Counted from the first letter of the stretch, positions 1 to 12,700 are shown. The stretch: 64,000 bases of DNA from Uranotaenia lowii (GCF_029784155.1 NC_073691.1:24999011-25063010); one strand, 5' to 3'. Program-made: numbers and translations. Notes: generated from the letters alone by a model not told the origin.

Positions 1-224
1 TTGCTTTTTTTTGGGTCATATTTACATTTAGGTGACTCTTACCCTTACTTTGTAAAGTATCGCAACGCTTATGTAATTACACCACTAGAATGAATATAAA
101 TTTATTGCGGAAATCTTCAGTTAATATACTCAAAATCCAGTTGTATTTTAGTACAAGAATCTGAAAAAAATGCATATTGAAAAATCTGAAAAAATCGCAA
201 ATTGACAAAAAGTTCTAAAACTGC
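1..224. other. AT-rich unique sequence, nothing recognised
   Basis: This is AT-rich DNA with no reading frame, RNA gene or repeat boundary that I can support. It leads directly into the first copy of the dispersed repeat described next. Confidence 0.5.
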
Positions 225-690
225 TACCTTTGAAAATTCGTCAAAAAATATGTTTTTCTCATTTTGAAAATTTTAAAATGCAAAAATGTGCTAAATTACG
301 TCAACTTTTCATTCCTCTTTACAAAATTTATCCGGTGTGACTTAAACAATTGATTGAAAAGTACGGGTTTTACACCACATTTTTTGTGGTCATGATCTTC
401 TAAGAAAACAATCAAAAAATATTTTCTTATGTGAAACGTATAGCTTTTAACTTCAGCATTTTTTGGACACTAAGTTTAATTTATTTTGAGCATCCCGTAG
501 ACTTTTTTTCGAAGCACGTTTTTTCAGATTTTTTTTTGCTTAGACTTTGAACAACTGAAAACTGAAGTGTTGGAGGTGAATAATGTCTGAAGAGCATATT
601 CGAGTTACGTTACGAGATTTAGGTTGAGAAACAAGAGAGATATACCGGTTTTAAGCAAGGAGTGTCAAACTAACACTAAGGGTCTGATTA
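225..690 (+). repeat. Dispersed repeat family R1, copy A
   Basis: This stretch shares an ordered set of blocks with 4945-5560 in the same orientation and with 15400-15800 in reverse. The blocks are: AAAATGCAAAAATG followed by TACGTCAACTTTTC; a segment around GGTCATGATCTT; TTTTTCGAAGCA; a TGTCTGA block; and GAGTGTC at the right end. The copies are diverged, with many indels and substitutions, and no coding frame survives. No clean terminal inverted repeats or target duplications are visible, so the class is unknown. An old non-autonomous transposon is the simplest reading. Confidence 0.7.
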
Positions 691-1489
691 GGGAGTTTTT
701 TTTCCTGAACTGTCACGGTGCGTCCATAAAAAAAGTGATAATGCAAAATTCAAGATTTTAAGAAATTATTCAAGGTCCCTAAGATTTTTTTTTAAAATTT
801 GTATACACCCGAATAAAGTTACAAGCCGCCAAACTTCCAATAGGGTCATATTGACATTCAAGCGAGGACCAGGGTTAACAACCCTAAAACTCATTTATGA
901 ACAATGTAAATTTTAAAGGTCTTAGGAAAACAAACATCGAAGTTTTCTCAGTGCTTACACAATGATCTTTATTTAAATTTTTGTGATTGCATCATTTGGG
1001 AAAATTGACGGCATTTTATTGTTTCACACGATCAAAACCGAAACTACTGATAGAATTGTTTTTATTTCCAGTGTTCACTATGTTATCATCGATGAAACAT
1101 CAGAAAAGTTCGAAAACACCCGTTCAAAACGTAGTTTCATTTTAATTTCACCTAGTTCAATCTTTATTGATTGATCAGCCACTCAAGTTTTCATTCCGAG
1201 TCAAAGGTTTAACACCCTTGGCACCGAAATCGATTTTTCCTCAAACAAACGACTGTGACTGAAATCGTCTCCCCGTCATAATCGGTTCGAAATAAAAACA
1301 GTCAGGGTGTGGCCATCCGAGCTAAACACATATCTCATCTTCGGGAATGGGATCATATCGCGGTTTTTTCGAAGCTGATATGTAGGCTGACGCGGATCCA
1401 AAAAGGTGAACTCCACAAACGCCAAAACACATTCATAAGTAGTAAACACACCACTGACTGACTGGCTGCCATTATATAATAACACTCCG
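691..1489. other. AT-rich unique sequence
   Basis: There is no recognisable gene. A 63-codon frame at 983-1174 has no detectable domain and no supporting context. It is the size expected by chance in AT-rich DNA. Confidence 0.4.
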
Positions 1490-2170
1490 GGTCGTTGTCG
1501 TCTTGAATGTATGATGTCAGATCGACCCCTCTGCTCCGTTCAGAAGATTCAGATGGCTCCGGATTTGATCCATACTGGCGAGACAGTTACGTGATCCCCT
1601 CCCGGCTTGATTCATCCTCCTCGTTCAAGTTGCTCCCAAAAATCGCCCGATGGGCTTTTGTCGTCGTCCGCCTCTCGTTTGTCATCATCATCAGCTCGCG
1701 GTGATGAACTCGCGGCGGCGATCTGCTAATATATTAATGTCTTTCGGTGGGTAACATCCCGGCCAAGCCCCAAGGGAGAAGACTCACGAGAAATGAGAAG
1801 CCAAGAGGTTGCGAGGAATCGAATCGATGACAGGTTTGTCGTCGTTCATTGACTGAAGCTAGTTTGAAGCTGCTGCTGGGGCACTAAAACCACAACCGTG
1901 ATCTGAACCACATCATCATGAATGGCGGAGTCCCATTAATCAAGATCGGATGATCGAGGGATGCTCCCCCGCCTTTTGGTCGATAAACGGCACGGAGCGA
2001 GGCACCCGTCTTCTTACGAGATTCAACCCCGTAAGAAGAATCGGTAGCACTTTTAAATTAGACATTTCATAAAGAAAACGACCTGACCGCGCGGACGAGT
2101 TTGGTGAAGCTGCTTACTTATTGTCGTTTCGTTTCGTTTCGTTGGGGTCTCCCCACGTCTTTGACTTAGC
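1490..2170. other. GC-richer unique island
   Basis: Base composition rises clearly above the flanks, and the sequence is neither tandem nor similar to other parts of the window. It contains homopolymer-poor, CpG-containing stretches, for example around 1510-1730 and 1960-2110. No protein is recognisable in any frame. Such islands in insect introns and intergenic DNA are often enhancers or promoters, but that is inference only. A short CGTTT pentamer run lies near its right end. Confidence 0.35.
2126..2142. repeat. CGTTT microsatellite
   Basis: Three to four tandem copies of a CGTTT/GTTTC pentamer are visible directly in the sequence. Confidence 0.8.
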
Positions 2171-2512
2171 GATATGGGTAATAAATTGGTAACTGATCGA
2201 TCCGGATTTGGTAGAACGATCTAGGACCCAGCTAGAAACTTGTAAAGCTGGACATTGGACAGGCTTGAGGTGGTTTTACTTGGAACAAACAGAGAAAGTG
2301 CATCAAAACCTGACCTGAACTCTTAAACTGTTGGATTGTCGTGAGTCATTGATGTGTGACCGTACAATTACCCAACCTGATTAGAAAAACTGACATACAT
2401 ATTTTTCGATAACATCTAGAAATCGAAGTAAGAGTATCCCGATTCCTACGATCATAAGTTCGAATTCAGCTAGGTGCGTCGAGATGACTTTCCTTCAGAA
2501 TATTCAGTTTGC

Positions 2513-2556
2513 TCCATGGCGACCGTCATAAAACGCGTTTTGACGGTCGCCATGGA
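2513..2556. repeat. 44-bp near-perfect palindrome
   Basis: A 16-base arm at 2513-2528 (TCCATGGCGACCGTCA) is the exact reverse complement of 2541-2556. The centre adds five more complementary pairs (2531-2535 with 2536-2540), leaving only a two-base bulge at 2529-2530. The arms are GC-rich in an AT-rich setting. This could be a cruciform-forming site, a relic of a transposon end-to-end junction or a structured RNA element. No flanking duplication is obvious. Confidence 0.9.
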
Positions 2557-2599
2557 CAGTTCCGGCCGACCTGACCTGTAGGTCACTAATTTGTATAAA

Positions 2600-2745
2600 T
2601 TTTCAGCCTCATCTTGGTTTATATCTTGGTTTTATCGAAATTATTTAAAGTCTCATTTAAGGTCTTGGTCAAGATTCTGGTTTAAATCCAGGGCAGGCTC
2701 AGGATCCAGTCAAGGTTTTACTAGAGGTTTCACTAGAGATCTGCA
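2600..2745 (+). repeat. Outlying fragment of the 12-bp satellite
   Basis: Repeated CTTGGTC/CAAGGTC motifs match the large arrays further right. More specifically, this block resembles 6867-6980 in order. It shows CATCTTGGTT, a TCGA..AT segment, AAAGTCTCATT, GGTCT, CAAGATT and a CCAGTCAAGGT end. It therefore looks like a paralogous piece of the same higher-order unit and not an independent origin. Confidence 0.75.
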
Positions 2746-2810
2746 GAATACATCTTAAATTTTTGTGATTGAAACAAGGCTCAAAATTTTCTCAAATTAC
2801 GCAATATTCA

Positions 2811-2842
2811 TATCATTATCATTATCATAATCATTATCATTT
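2811..2842. repeat. ATTATC microsatellite
   Basis: This is a short imperfect run of TATCATTATC hexamers, visible directly. Confidence 0.85.
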
Positions 2843-2849
2843 TATGCGA

Positions 2850-3539
2850 TTTTTTCAGTTTAATCGTATGAAAAACTGATAAATGAAAGATTTACGCAAA
2901 ACTTTCTCATGGGTATGCTTTTTCTTCCATTAAAATGTGTGTTTTGGGTGGCCAAAATCATCGCCTGAAAAATTCAAAATTTGCGGTCACGAAACATAAT
3001 TTAGCTGGCGTTTTGCTGATTTGTCCTCAAAAATATATGACTATTCAAACTATGCAAAACGGTTTCAGAGTGTCAGGGTCAGGCCGAAATATATCCCTGG
3101 AATGTAGAGAATATAGATTTTTCAAAATGTTTAAAAGGACAACCAGAGGAATCTTTTTTCTGCTTCAGTGATCCGTGAACTTCGTGTTGCACTAATATAC
3201 GTTGCGCAGAAGCCATATCGGGGGTACAAAAAATCAAAAAGCTTCAGCTAGAATTCGTTTGCTTCAAAAATCACGACGAGGGGAAACGTTGCGATATTTT
3301 TCAAATTCTTAGACAATCATACACTGATTCTAAAAAAAAATTGAATCAGAAACGAACCGGAAACGACAACGTTATCAACTTTATTGAGCAGGAACTACAA
3401 ACATTACGCGAAAAATTGTTGAAGAAAATAACGATCCAAGAGAAATTACTCCACATTTTTCAAGCGTCGCGAATAATCCCGAAACACCAAAACCGGTGTT
3501 TATGGAAAACGAAACAAAGCGGTTTCACGTTCTGACATC
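2850..3539. other. AT-rich unique sequence
   Basis: Two short frames (2935-3171 and 3341-3535) occur here, but neither has a recognisable domain, splice context or compositional support. I see no gene, RNA or repeat. Confidence 0.4.
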
Positions 3540-3735
3540 CAAAAATTAAGAAAAAAAGAAACATAAAATTAAAATGGAAGTAGATATTAAAAGAAAACAC
3601 GCCAGAGAAGCGAGAAAGAAAGGAATAGTAACTTAAAATATAAAAAAAAAACGAATAGAAAAGAAAAGAAATCGCCAAAGAAAAAATGAAAAAAACCAAA
3701 AGGTAGACGCCAAGAAAACAGCCATAAGGCATTCA
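3540..3735 (+). repeat. Purine-rich (A/G) tract
   Basis: The plus strand is almost entirely A and G, with AAGAAAAG-type runs over about 200 bases. This is strong strand asymmetry. The opposite strand gives a meaningless F/Y/L-rich frame at 3460-3732. The tract could form triplex DNA or act as a matrix-attachment type sequence, but nothing beyond the composition is shown. Confidence 0.7.
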
Positions 3736-4024
3736 GCAAAAATTAAAAATGATCAAAAGTCACATGGGACCCACTTGCGTAGGTCGGCAGTAAAGTTTTG
3801 TTACCATCATTTCAAAGAATATTTAAAAATGTTAAGGAGTTATTATCAAAAAAAAATCTTAGGATCTTGAAAATTTAGTTTGGTAAAAACAACAAATTTT
3901 TAAATTTTCTCAATTACTTATTTTAAACATTATTTAAAAACAATTAAGTCACTCAAAATTCGCTAAAAAATAAAAATAAAAAAAATACTCACAAATTGTT
4001 TTTCTTCTTAATTGAGTAATTCAT
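3736..4024. other. AT-rich sequence, nothing recognised
   Basis: Only A/T-rich simple sequence is visible, with no frame or motif of note. Confidence 0.4.
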
Positions 4025-4330
4025 GTGTTTTGATCAAATTTGTCCGGATATTCCCCGGATTTTGGGTAGAAAATTTCCAAATCGAATGCCCAGATTTTGC
4101 CAGGTTTTAAGCTAAATTATAAAAAAATTGAAGTCGATTTTCACTAAATTAGCAAAAAAAATTAGCCACTAATGAAGTTCAAATAAGGATCGAAACGTTG
4201 GAATAAAAATCAGTCGTTTTGACTTAAAAATCCGAGACTGATAGCCGTTAAAAATCCTTAAAAATATCAAAATTACCCAAATTTACCCGGCCAAGAGATG
4301 TACGGGAAAAAATCTGGCAACCTGGTTTAG
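4025..4330. mobile_element. Fragment of a CCGGGCAA/GGCAACC-type element
   Basis: The sequence carries scattered phrases (TTGTCCGGATATTCCCCGG, TGCCCAGATTTTGCCAGG, CCCGGCCAAG, CTGGCAACCTGG). The same phrases occur at both ends of the complete hAT-like element at 17854-20295, and in fragments at 6235-6545 and 44835-44910. No partner end or target duplication was found here, so this is most likely a truncated or decayed member of that family. Confidence 0.5.
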
Positions 4331-4494
4331 TAAGTTTTCGATTGATCACATCTTGTACGTTGAACTGTCAATTTATTTTAATTTTAAGGTGATTCAAAAT
4401 TGGTACAACTTTTTTAAATAACCTTATCGTGTCCCTGAGCCCTTCACATGTCCCCTAAAATAAATCCGGCCCACCGCCCTCTTCGAAGCACTCA

Positions 4495-4620
4495 ACACCC
4501 ACCTGGGGTTTTGATTAAGGTTTTAGCCAAGATCTTCGTCAAGGTCGTAGTCTAGCTCTGGATCAGAAACTTGAGATCGTAAAGTCTCGTATATTTTTGT
4601 TTGAAAATGCGTACATAAAG
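4495..4620 (+). repeat. Second outlying fragment of the 12-bp satellite
   Basis: This block contains GGTTTTGATTAAGG, CAAGATCTTCGTCAAGG and a right part with GAGACTTGAGATC-like sequence and AAAGTCTCGTAT. That right part closely matches 7140-7175. Together with 2600-2745 it reproduces the order of 6867-7190. This suggests one ancestral unit, now split by about 1.75 kb. Confidence 0.65.
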
Positions 4621-4944
4621 AATAGGAAAAAAAAGTGATACTAAGATTATCTCATTACTTGGTTTGATTCTTTCTAATTAATAGTTATTCATTTAAAATC
4701 ATTGCTTTCGCAAATAAATCCTAAAAGTTTCCAGTTTTTTTAAGCTTTCAAAAAATAAATACGGAATCTTGAAGGCTTGATTTGAAAGAAAAACTTTGGA
4801 GAAAATTTATCAAACATTAAAGAATGAAAGAAAAAGATTAAGTTTTGTGTTCAAATCAGATTAATTTCTAACTCTTGAAAACTCGATCATCAGATTTTAG
4901 TTTGAATCCTAGTCTTTCAAATATTTAAAGATTTCAAGACTCCC

Positions 4945-5560
4945 TTTAAAAATTCGTCGAAATTGCATTGATTCGCATTTTGACAATCTAAAAATGCAAA
5001 AATGAGCCAAAGTACGTCAACTTTTCAATCCTCTTTTCAAAATATAACTGATGTGAAATTGTTTAAAATTTTAACGATTCATTTAACGGTTTTAACACCA
5101 CTTTTTTTGGTCATGATCTTAATAAATTTATTATCTTATGTGCAATGTATAGCTTCGAACTTCAGCTTTTTGGACAATAAGTGAAATTTTTTTTAAAGAT
5201 TCCGTAGCTGATCTACAGTCTTTTTTTCGAAGCATGTTTTTACGTATTTTTTTTCTTATGCTAGGAATAACGGAAAATTGAAGTGTTGTAGCTAACCCAA
5301 GTAACATTTTAAGATTTATTGCAGGCTATTGGATAATGTTTGGCTTTATAAGGGTCTTGAGGAGTCTAATTAAACTATCGGGACTTGGGAAAACTTGGGA
5401 AATATTGTCTGAAAAACATATTTCAGTGACATTATGTGGTTTCTGAAACTAAAAATTTTGTAAAAATCGGTTGAGAATCAAGAAAGATATATTGGTTTTA
5501 GTCAGGAGTGTCGAATAAACACTCCAGGGGCTGTAACGGGTAAAAATTTAAGGGACGGAT
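4945..5560 (+). repeat. Dispersed repeat family R1, copy B
   Basis: This is the longest of the three copies. It has the same block order as 225-690, including TACGTCAACTTTTC, TTTTTTGGTCATGATCTT, TTTTTTTCGAAGCATG, a TTGTCTGA block and GAGTGTCGAATAAACACTCC at the right end. A 60-codon frame inside (5002-5184) is not conserved in the other copies, so I do not call it coding. Confidence 0.75.
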
Positions 5561-5639
5561 AAGGGTTAATAATTTATTCCATTATTAAAATGATGTGAAA
5601 AAAATTGAAATAAAAATTTAAATTTTTCAAAAAAAGCAA

Positions 5640-6180
5640 TATTCAAAATCAATTCAGATTTTTTTATGATTGGGGTTTTTACCTATTTGTGTTTTTTTGG
5701 GCAATTTTGAATTTTCATTCCGAATCCGAATTCTTAATTTGAACTCGATTCCTGAATCTATATTCCAAACAAAAATTCCCAATAATTATGAACCAAAAAG
5801 GGCATTTTATAACAGAATCCTTAACCTGAATCTTAAATTCCCTATAAGAATTCTTTCTTCAGCCAAATATTCGTGATTCAGCTTGTGAATCTGAATGAAA
5901 ACTCCAAATGATGAAACTCTAATATTTCAGTTCTGAATCCTCATTAAAGATTTTTTTATGTTTCAATTCTTCCCAAGAATTAAGAGTAAAATTTACAAAT
6001 CCATATCTGAAAAACTGTTATTTAATTTTAAATATTGTCATTTAGTATTCCGGAATGATGAGCTACGAATATGGAAAGTTAAATTTATTTTAGTTTCAAA
6101 TGCAGAACCAGGACTCTGTCCCAATTTGAATCGTACTGAAAATCAGGATACAAAAACTGGATACTGATTCCACAATCTGA
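5640..6180. repeat. Degenerate GAATC/GAATTC-rich low-complexity DNA
   Basis: GAATCC, GAATTC and TTCCCAAT-like words recur irregularly throughout, giving several short frames (5670-5876, 5958-6167) rich in N, I, L and F. The pattern suggests a decayed short-period satellite. No clean period can be stated. Confidence 0.45.
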
Positions 6181-6234
6181 CCACAGGCAACAAATTTGGA
6201 TTTTCATAAAAACATTTGGAACAAGAACATCGGC

Positions 6235-6545
6235 ATTCTGCACTTATCCGAGCAGGGCAAATTCAGACTATTTTATCTAATAACATCGCAAAATCCGGTC
6301 ACCCGATTCAAAAGTTTACATCCCAAAATCTGGGCAATATCCAGGCAAATTTTGAAATTCCTCAGTTAAAATTAAGAAGAAAAAATTCGGAAAATCCCGT
6401 TTATTTGGATAAAGTTTGCTCAAAAAATTTTGTTGGACCCAAAATACATAATTGTGATCACGCGGTTTCAATTTTTTTTTCGATTTTTCAAATAAGGTGA
6501 AACATTCGGGCAAAATCCGGGCAATCTTGCTACATTAGTGAGTGA
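6235..6545. mobile_element. Fragment of the CCGGGCAA-type element
   Basis: Phrases such as AAATCCGGTCACCCGATT, AATCTGGGCAATATCC and GGGCAAAATCCGGGCAATC are shared with the ends of the 17854-20295 element and with the fragments at 4025-4330 and 44835-44910. The right end lacks the GGCAACC terminus. It is probably an old, broken copy. Confidence 0.45.
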
Positions 6546-6859
6546 GTCTAATCTTATTGAAAATTCGATATTCGGGACTAAGGACTGAACCCGAAATTCG
6601 TGCATCAACTTCATTTGTGAACAACTTTTGATAGCGTTTCTTAAAATATCTATCAACAAGTGAGAAATGAAAACTGTAATAGAATTGTGGACCAGGGAAA
6701 AGATTTCGATGTTTTGGCCTTAGTTCTGAGTCGAGATTGTTACTATTGATTACATTTAGTGGTTCATGAAAATTTAAATAAAATTTTAAATGTTCTTCTC
6801 ATTTTGCTTGACATTTTTGTACCCTCATGTGGGGTTGAGAGGGGATCCTTGGGAATTTA

Positions 6860-8235
6860 ACCCGCGTCATCTTGGTTTTGTCGATAATCTTGTTGAAAGT
6901 CTCATTAATGGTCTCTCAGACAAGATTTTAGTTGAAATTCAGAGCAGCCCCAGGTCAAAAACCCAGTCAAGGTCTTGAGAGTGGTTTTTATGGAAGTTTT
7001 TGTCTAAATCATAATGATGAGCTTGATTTTGTTAAGAATAGTACTAAACCATGATCAAAATTTTGGTTAAGGTTTCAGGCAACATCTTGATCTCGACCAA
7101 CGCTGTCTTCTTGGTCAAAATCACTTTCTAGGTCTTGATTAGAGACTTGAGATCATTGAAAGTCTCGTATTGAATTTATTCTTATAAAAATGAGTTAAAA
7201 TTAAGTGGTCGAAGGATGTTGAATGAAATATCTTAAACAATATCAAATAGTCAATGCAAGCATGATTAAATAAGATTCTTGTCTTTCTTGCATTGGATAT
7301 TGTTAATAATTTTTATATGATCTTCTGATCTGGTAAGTTGTGACTTGAGTTCAGCCTTAGTCTCTTTTGAAATTTTGCTCAAAATCGGGGGTTGGTCAAG
7401 GATTAGGTTTAGTCAAGGTCTTGATCAACTCTAAAGTTTAGAAAATATTATATTGAAAGTCTTGGTCCAGTTCTTGATCAAGGTCAAGCTTTAGTTCAAG
7501 GGCAAAGTCTTGATAAAGGTTTTAGTCAAGGTCGAGGATTTAGTAATGGTTTTTGCAAAGGTTTTCTTCACGGACATATCCGAGGTTTCAGACTAAATCT
7601 TGGTCATGACCAAATGCTTGATTGCGGTTTCAAACCAAGATTTTCGTTTTTTTATCAACGCTGTCTTCTTGGTTAAGGTCAAGGTCATGGTCTTGCTCAG
7701 GGACTTGAGTTTTTCATGGGTCTTGCTCAAAGTTTCGGTTAAGATTTTGCTAAGCTTCAAGTTTCGTCTGAAATCTCCGACGAAATCTTGCTCAAAGGTT
7801 TTGGTATTGGTATTGCTAAAGAACTCGATCGTGGTCTAGATCAAAATCTCGGAAATGATAATGGTCAAATTCTTCGACAAGTTTCAAGTCGATGTCTTAT
7901 CCATAGTCTTGGTCAAAAGCTTGGTTTCTAGAAAAAAGACTTGCTCGGTCGAGGTCTTGGTCAAGAGCTTGGTCCGAGATATGTTCAATCCAGAATCTAT
8001 GTCAAAGTCTTGATCGAATCTTGTCCAAGGTATTGGTTGGGGTGTTGTTTAAGGTCTTGACAAATTCATGATATAGGTCGAAATTAAGGTCTTGGCCACT
8101 TTGGGTTTCGTTTGAATTCCCGCCAAATAGTCTCGGGCTTTGTCTGGTTTCAGTTTTAAAAACTGATGATCTCAGTCCTGGTCATGGTCTTAATCGAGGT
8201 CTTGGTTAAAATCTTGGTCAAGAAAATGATTCAGG
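6860..8235 (+). repeat. 12-bp satellite array, forward orientation (GGTCTTGGTCAA)
   Basis: Alternating hexamers GGTCTT and GGTCAA, or close variants, recur for about 1.4 kb. This is the reverse complement of the TTGACC/AAGACC pattern seen from 9770 onward. The basic period is 12 bp, equal to four codons, so short frames rich in L, V, K and S open up (for example 7600-7839) without being genes. Copies are well diverged, which implies an old array. Confidence 0.85.
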
Positions 8236-9769
8236 ACTGTTTTTTTTTATTTTCATCTAACCACTAAAACTAAACTAAAGGATTCTAGTTCATTTTCGGA
8301 TTTTGTGTAGACATAAACCTACAATTAAGCTTTCATTTGCGCAATTGATTTAAATTTTAATACCAACTTGCGTGCCCACCTAAATCAAAACAAAAACCGA
8401 GACCAATTTGATTGGGCCAAAAATTTTGTAAACAACAAACGATCGCGGGATCCGCGCGAGGGCTGTCAGATTAACACGAACCAAACGAAACGCAACGTGA
8501 CGAGCTACCGAAAGGGCTCGAAATAAAAGAAGGGTATTTCAACTTTTTTTTTGGATTGGAATCCCAACTTTTCGGTAACCAAGTCGAACGTGTCGGCAGC
8601 CGAATGGAAACAATTAATCAGATAATCGGAGGTATTTATTCGCTTCCAACGACCGATCGATCGACCTCATCGGGAGTTGAAAAAAAAACAGTCGAAAATT
8701 TGACGTTTTCTGATTCGGCTTAGCCACCACTGCACCCTGAGCTGAGCTCAGATTGGCTTAGTACGGTACGGAAGGTCATAATGAGCTCTGACAGATTGAC
8801 GGACAGACAGAAACCTGAAGCTTGTCCCTCGAAAAAAAGGGACCGCGAAAAGGGCGATAGCTGTCAATATTACTGGAGCTGAACGATCAATTGGTTGCAT
8901 CATTTTTCGGACCTGGTCCTAAAAGCAGCAGCAACCATAACACAAAAAATCAGTTAAATGATACTTTCCGAATCGATTTATTCGAAAAGGTGCTTTCGAT
9001 TTCGTAAACATGCCCTTTTTGGCACCCCATAATCAGTGATTCGATTCAGGAAATCACCCGTGCCGGGTTTTGTTTTTGTGTTGTTTTGACACGTGTACAA
9101 TTTATTTTGTTGTTTAACAAATTACTTGCAACAAGTTAGACTACCAAAAAAAACTTTATACATATTTATTCAGATTACAACACTGAAAAATTTTTGATTT
9201 GCGTAAACCATTTCTCGGTAAAATTGTAACGATTATGTCAGAAACTCGACCGAAAGGTTATCAATCAATGGAATTCTGCCACCTACCGATTGGTTACACA
9301 AAACCGAGATTTGGCTCATTTATCATTCTGTCCCCGGTTGAGTTTGATCGCCCTAAACAGATATCTACCCTTTCTTAGTGGAATCCATCTGGAACTGGAC
9401 GGATGTCAACATTGTGGGCAAAAACAAAGAGGCCCAGATCGATGCGGATCCGATAGGGGAGGCCAACAAACCATGCATGGGTAAACCAACGGACTAATGG
9501 GAGTCGTCCAAGACTCAATGAGTTTGGTGGTGTAATCTAGGGACGGCGATCGCATTCAAGAGAAAGAAAAAAGACGATCACTTCAGGTCGAGGAATCAAT
9601 GTTCACCATCTTTGTCCCACGGTTGAAAACGGTACCTTAAACATGCTGGAGAGATCCGAGGTAGATAGTTTGTTTACATTGAGTATTCACAAAACATTGA
9701 TGAAAATCGTTGAATTGTGGGTATAATCCAACAAAATTGTTATCTCGACTAGGAAAGACTTAAGACATT
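8236..9769. other. Unique spacer with a GC-richer island (about 8390-9650)
   Basis: This non-tandem segment separates the forward and reverse satellite arrays. It includes CpG-containing stretches at about 8430-8520, 8560-8680 and 9400-9560. A 64-codon frame at 9290-9484 has no recognisable domain. The location between two oppositely oriented arrays and the composition make it a candidate regulatory island or exon neighbourhood, but no specific call is possible. Confidence 0.4.
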
Positions 9770-12700
9770 TATAAAATCTTGATCAAGACCCTGAATAAGA
9801 CCATGAGTATGATCTCGACCAAGAACTTGACAAAAACCTTGATTAAAATCATAACTAAGATCATAATCAAGAATTTGATCAAGACCTCGAACCTTAACCA
9901 ATACTTGTTTCAAGACTTGGACAATATCTTGGTTTAAGTTTCGATCAAGATTTTCGTCAATACCTTGATCAAGAGTTTGGAAGAGACCTTGACCAAGCCT
10001 GTGATCAAGACTTTTTACACAACCTTTACTTAAATTTTGACCAAGACCTTGAAAAGTACCTTGGTTTAGGCGTTGATCAGGACATTGACAAAGATCTTAA
10101 TTTTGACCTTGATCAAGAATTTAAATAAAACCATGACCTAGCTTTGAGGTACACTTTGATCATGACTTTAACTAAGGCTTATCTCTAAACCTTGACCACT
10201 AAGATTCTAAAAAGGCTTAAGCAAGATCATGAACAAGACCCTCGCCAAGGCTACCCCCGAGATCTTGACAAAAACTTTAACTCAACCTTGTCCAGAATAT
10301 GACAAACAACTATCTCTAAATCAAGTCCTTGACAAAACTTTCTTGACTAGGACCTATCATCTTAACTACTAAATCTCTTATAAAGACCTTAAGCAAGACT
10401 CTCGCTAAGGCTACCACGAAGATCTAGACAAAAACTATCCAAAATGTAACAAACATCTATCTCCAAACCAAGACTTTGCCCATGCCCCCCATCTTGAAGA
10501 AGACCTTTAACCAAATCGTCGACAAAAAGCTTGACCAAGACTTTGGCGAAGACCTATCTCAAGACATGAACCAAGACCCTGAATAAGACTTTGTTTAAGA
10601 CCATGACTATGATCGCGACCAAGAAACTGACAAAAACTTTGATTAAAACCATAACCTAGATCATGATCAAGAATTTGATCAAGACCTCGGTTAAAACCTT
10701 GACCACGATCTGTTTCAAGACTTCAACAACTTTGACTATTTAAAAAAAAAAACAATATCATGATCATAATCTATCTCAATACCTAAACCAGTTTTAGTTT
10801 TAATCAAGATTTTCGCCAACACTTTGATCAATACTTTGAAAGAGACCTTGACCAAGCCTGTGATCAAGACCTTTGCACAACCTTCGCTCAAATTTTAACC
10901 AAGACCTTGAAATGTACCTCGATTAAGGCATTGATCGGAACATTTACCACGATCTAAATTTTGACCTTGATCAAGAACTTAACTTAAACTATAACCTGGC
11001 TTTGAGGTACTTTTTGATCAAGTCTTCTAATAATCACCTTGACCACTAAAACTCTTATAAAGACCTTGAGCAACCGAAGACCTTTAGCAAGGTCTTGAAA
11101 AAGAACCTCGCCAACGCTACAAAAACTTTAACTAAAACTTTGTACAAAATGAGACAAACATCGATCTCTGAACCAAGACTTGGCTTAAAATCTCGAGGAA
11201 GACATTTAACCAAATCGTTGATCAAAGCTTGTCTTAGACTTTGACGAAGACCTATCTCAAGACCAGAACCAAAACCTTGAAATATACCTTGATTCAAGCA
11301 TTGACAAAGGCTTTAATAAAGATTGAGATCAAGAACTAAAATAAAACCATGACCTAGCTGTGATGTACACTTTGATCAAGACTTTAACCAAGACTTATCT
11401 CTAGAAATTGACCAAAACGGTGATTATGACTTTGACAATTAAGACCCTTAAAGTCCTCTAACAAAGTCTTTAACAAGATTTACAGGATGACAATAAACTT
11501 TCCGTACACGACAAGACACTCGGTCAAGACACTTATAAAAACCTTGCCCAAGACCCTGAATAAGAATTTGATCGAGACCTCGGTGAAAACCTTGACCAAG
11601 ACCCCATTCAAGACTTCAACAACCTTGACAATTTTTCTTATCAGTATTTTGGTACTGATCTATCTCCATAAATAAACCAGTTTTAGTTTTGATCAAAATT
11701 TTGGTCAATACCTAGATCAAGACTTTGGAAGAGACCTAGACCAAGCCTGTTATAAAAACCTTTTGCAAATCCTTCACTAAAATTTGGACCAAGATCTTCA
11801 AAAGTAACTTGATAAAGGCGTTGATAGGGACATTGACCCAGATCCAGATTTTGACCTTGATCATGAAGTTAACTTAAACCATGACCTAGATTTGAGGTAC
11901 ATTTTGATCAAGTCCTTGACTAAGACTTATCACCTTGACCACTTAAACTATGATCAAGACCTTAAACAAGGTCTTGAACAAGACCCTCGCCAAGGCTACT
12001 CCCGAGATCTTGAGAAAAACTTTAAATAAAACCTTGCCCAAAATGAGACAAACATCGATCTCTGAAGCAAAACTTGGCCCAAACCCTTGAGGTGGACCTT
12101 TAACTAAATCGTTGACAAAAGCTTGTCCAAGACTTTAACGAAAACCTATCACAAGACCTGAACCAAGACGCTGAATAAGACTTCGAATAACACCATGACT
12201 ATGATCGCGACCAAGAACTTGACAAAAACTATGATTAAAACCAGTACTAAGATCAAGAATTTGATCAAGACCTCGGTTCAAACCCTGACCAAAACCTTTT
12301 TCAAGGCTTCAACACCTTGATCAATACTCTGGAAGAGACCTTGACCAAGCCTGTGATAAAGACCTTTTGCACAACCTTCACTTAAATTGTGACCAAGACC
12401 TTGAAAAGTATCTTGATTAAGGCGTTGATCAGGACATTGACCAAAATCTAAATTTTGACCTTGATCAAGAACTTAACTAAAAGCATGACCTAGCTTTGAG
12501 GTACATTTTGATCATGACCTTAACTAAAACTTATCTCTAGACCTTGACCACTAAGACTCTAATAAAGGCTTAAGCAAGATCTTGAACAAGACCTTCGCCA
12601 TGGCTACATTCGAGTTCTTGACAAAGACTTTAACTAAAATGTTGTCCAAAATATAACAAACATCTATCTCTAAACCAAGTCTTTGCCTAAAATCTTGAGG

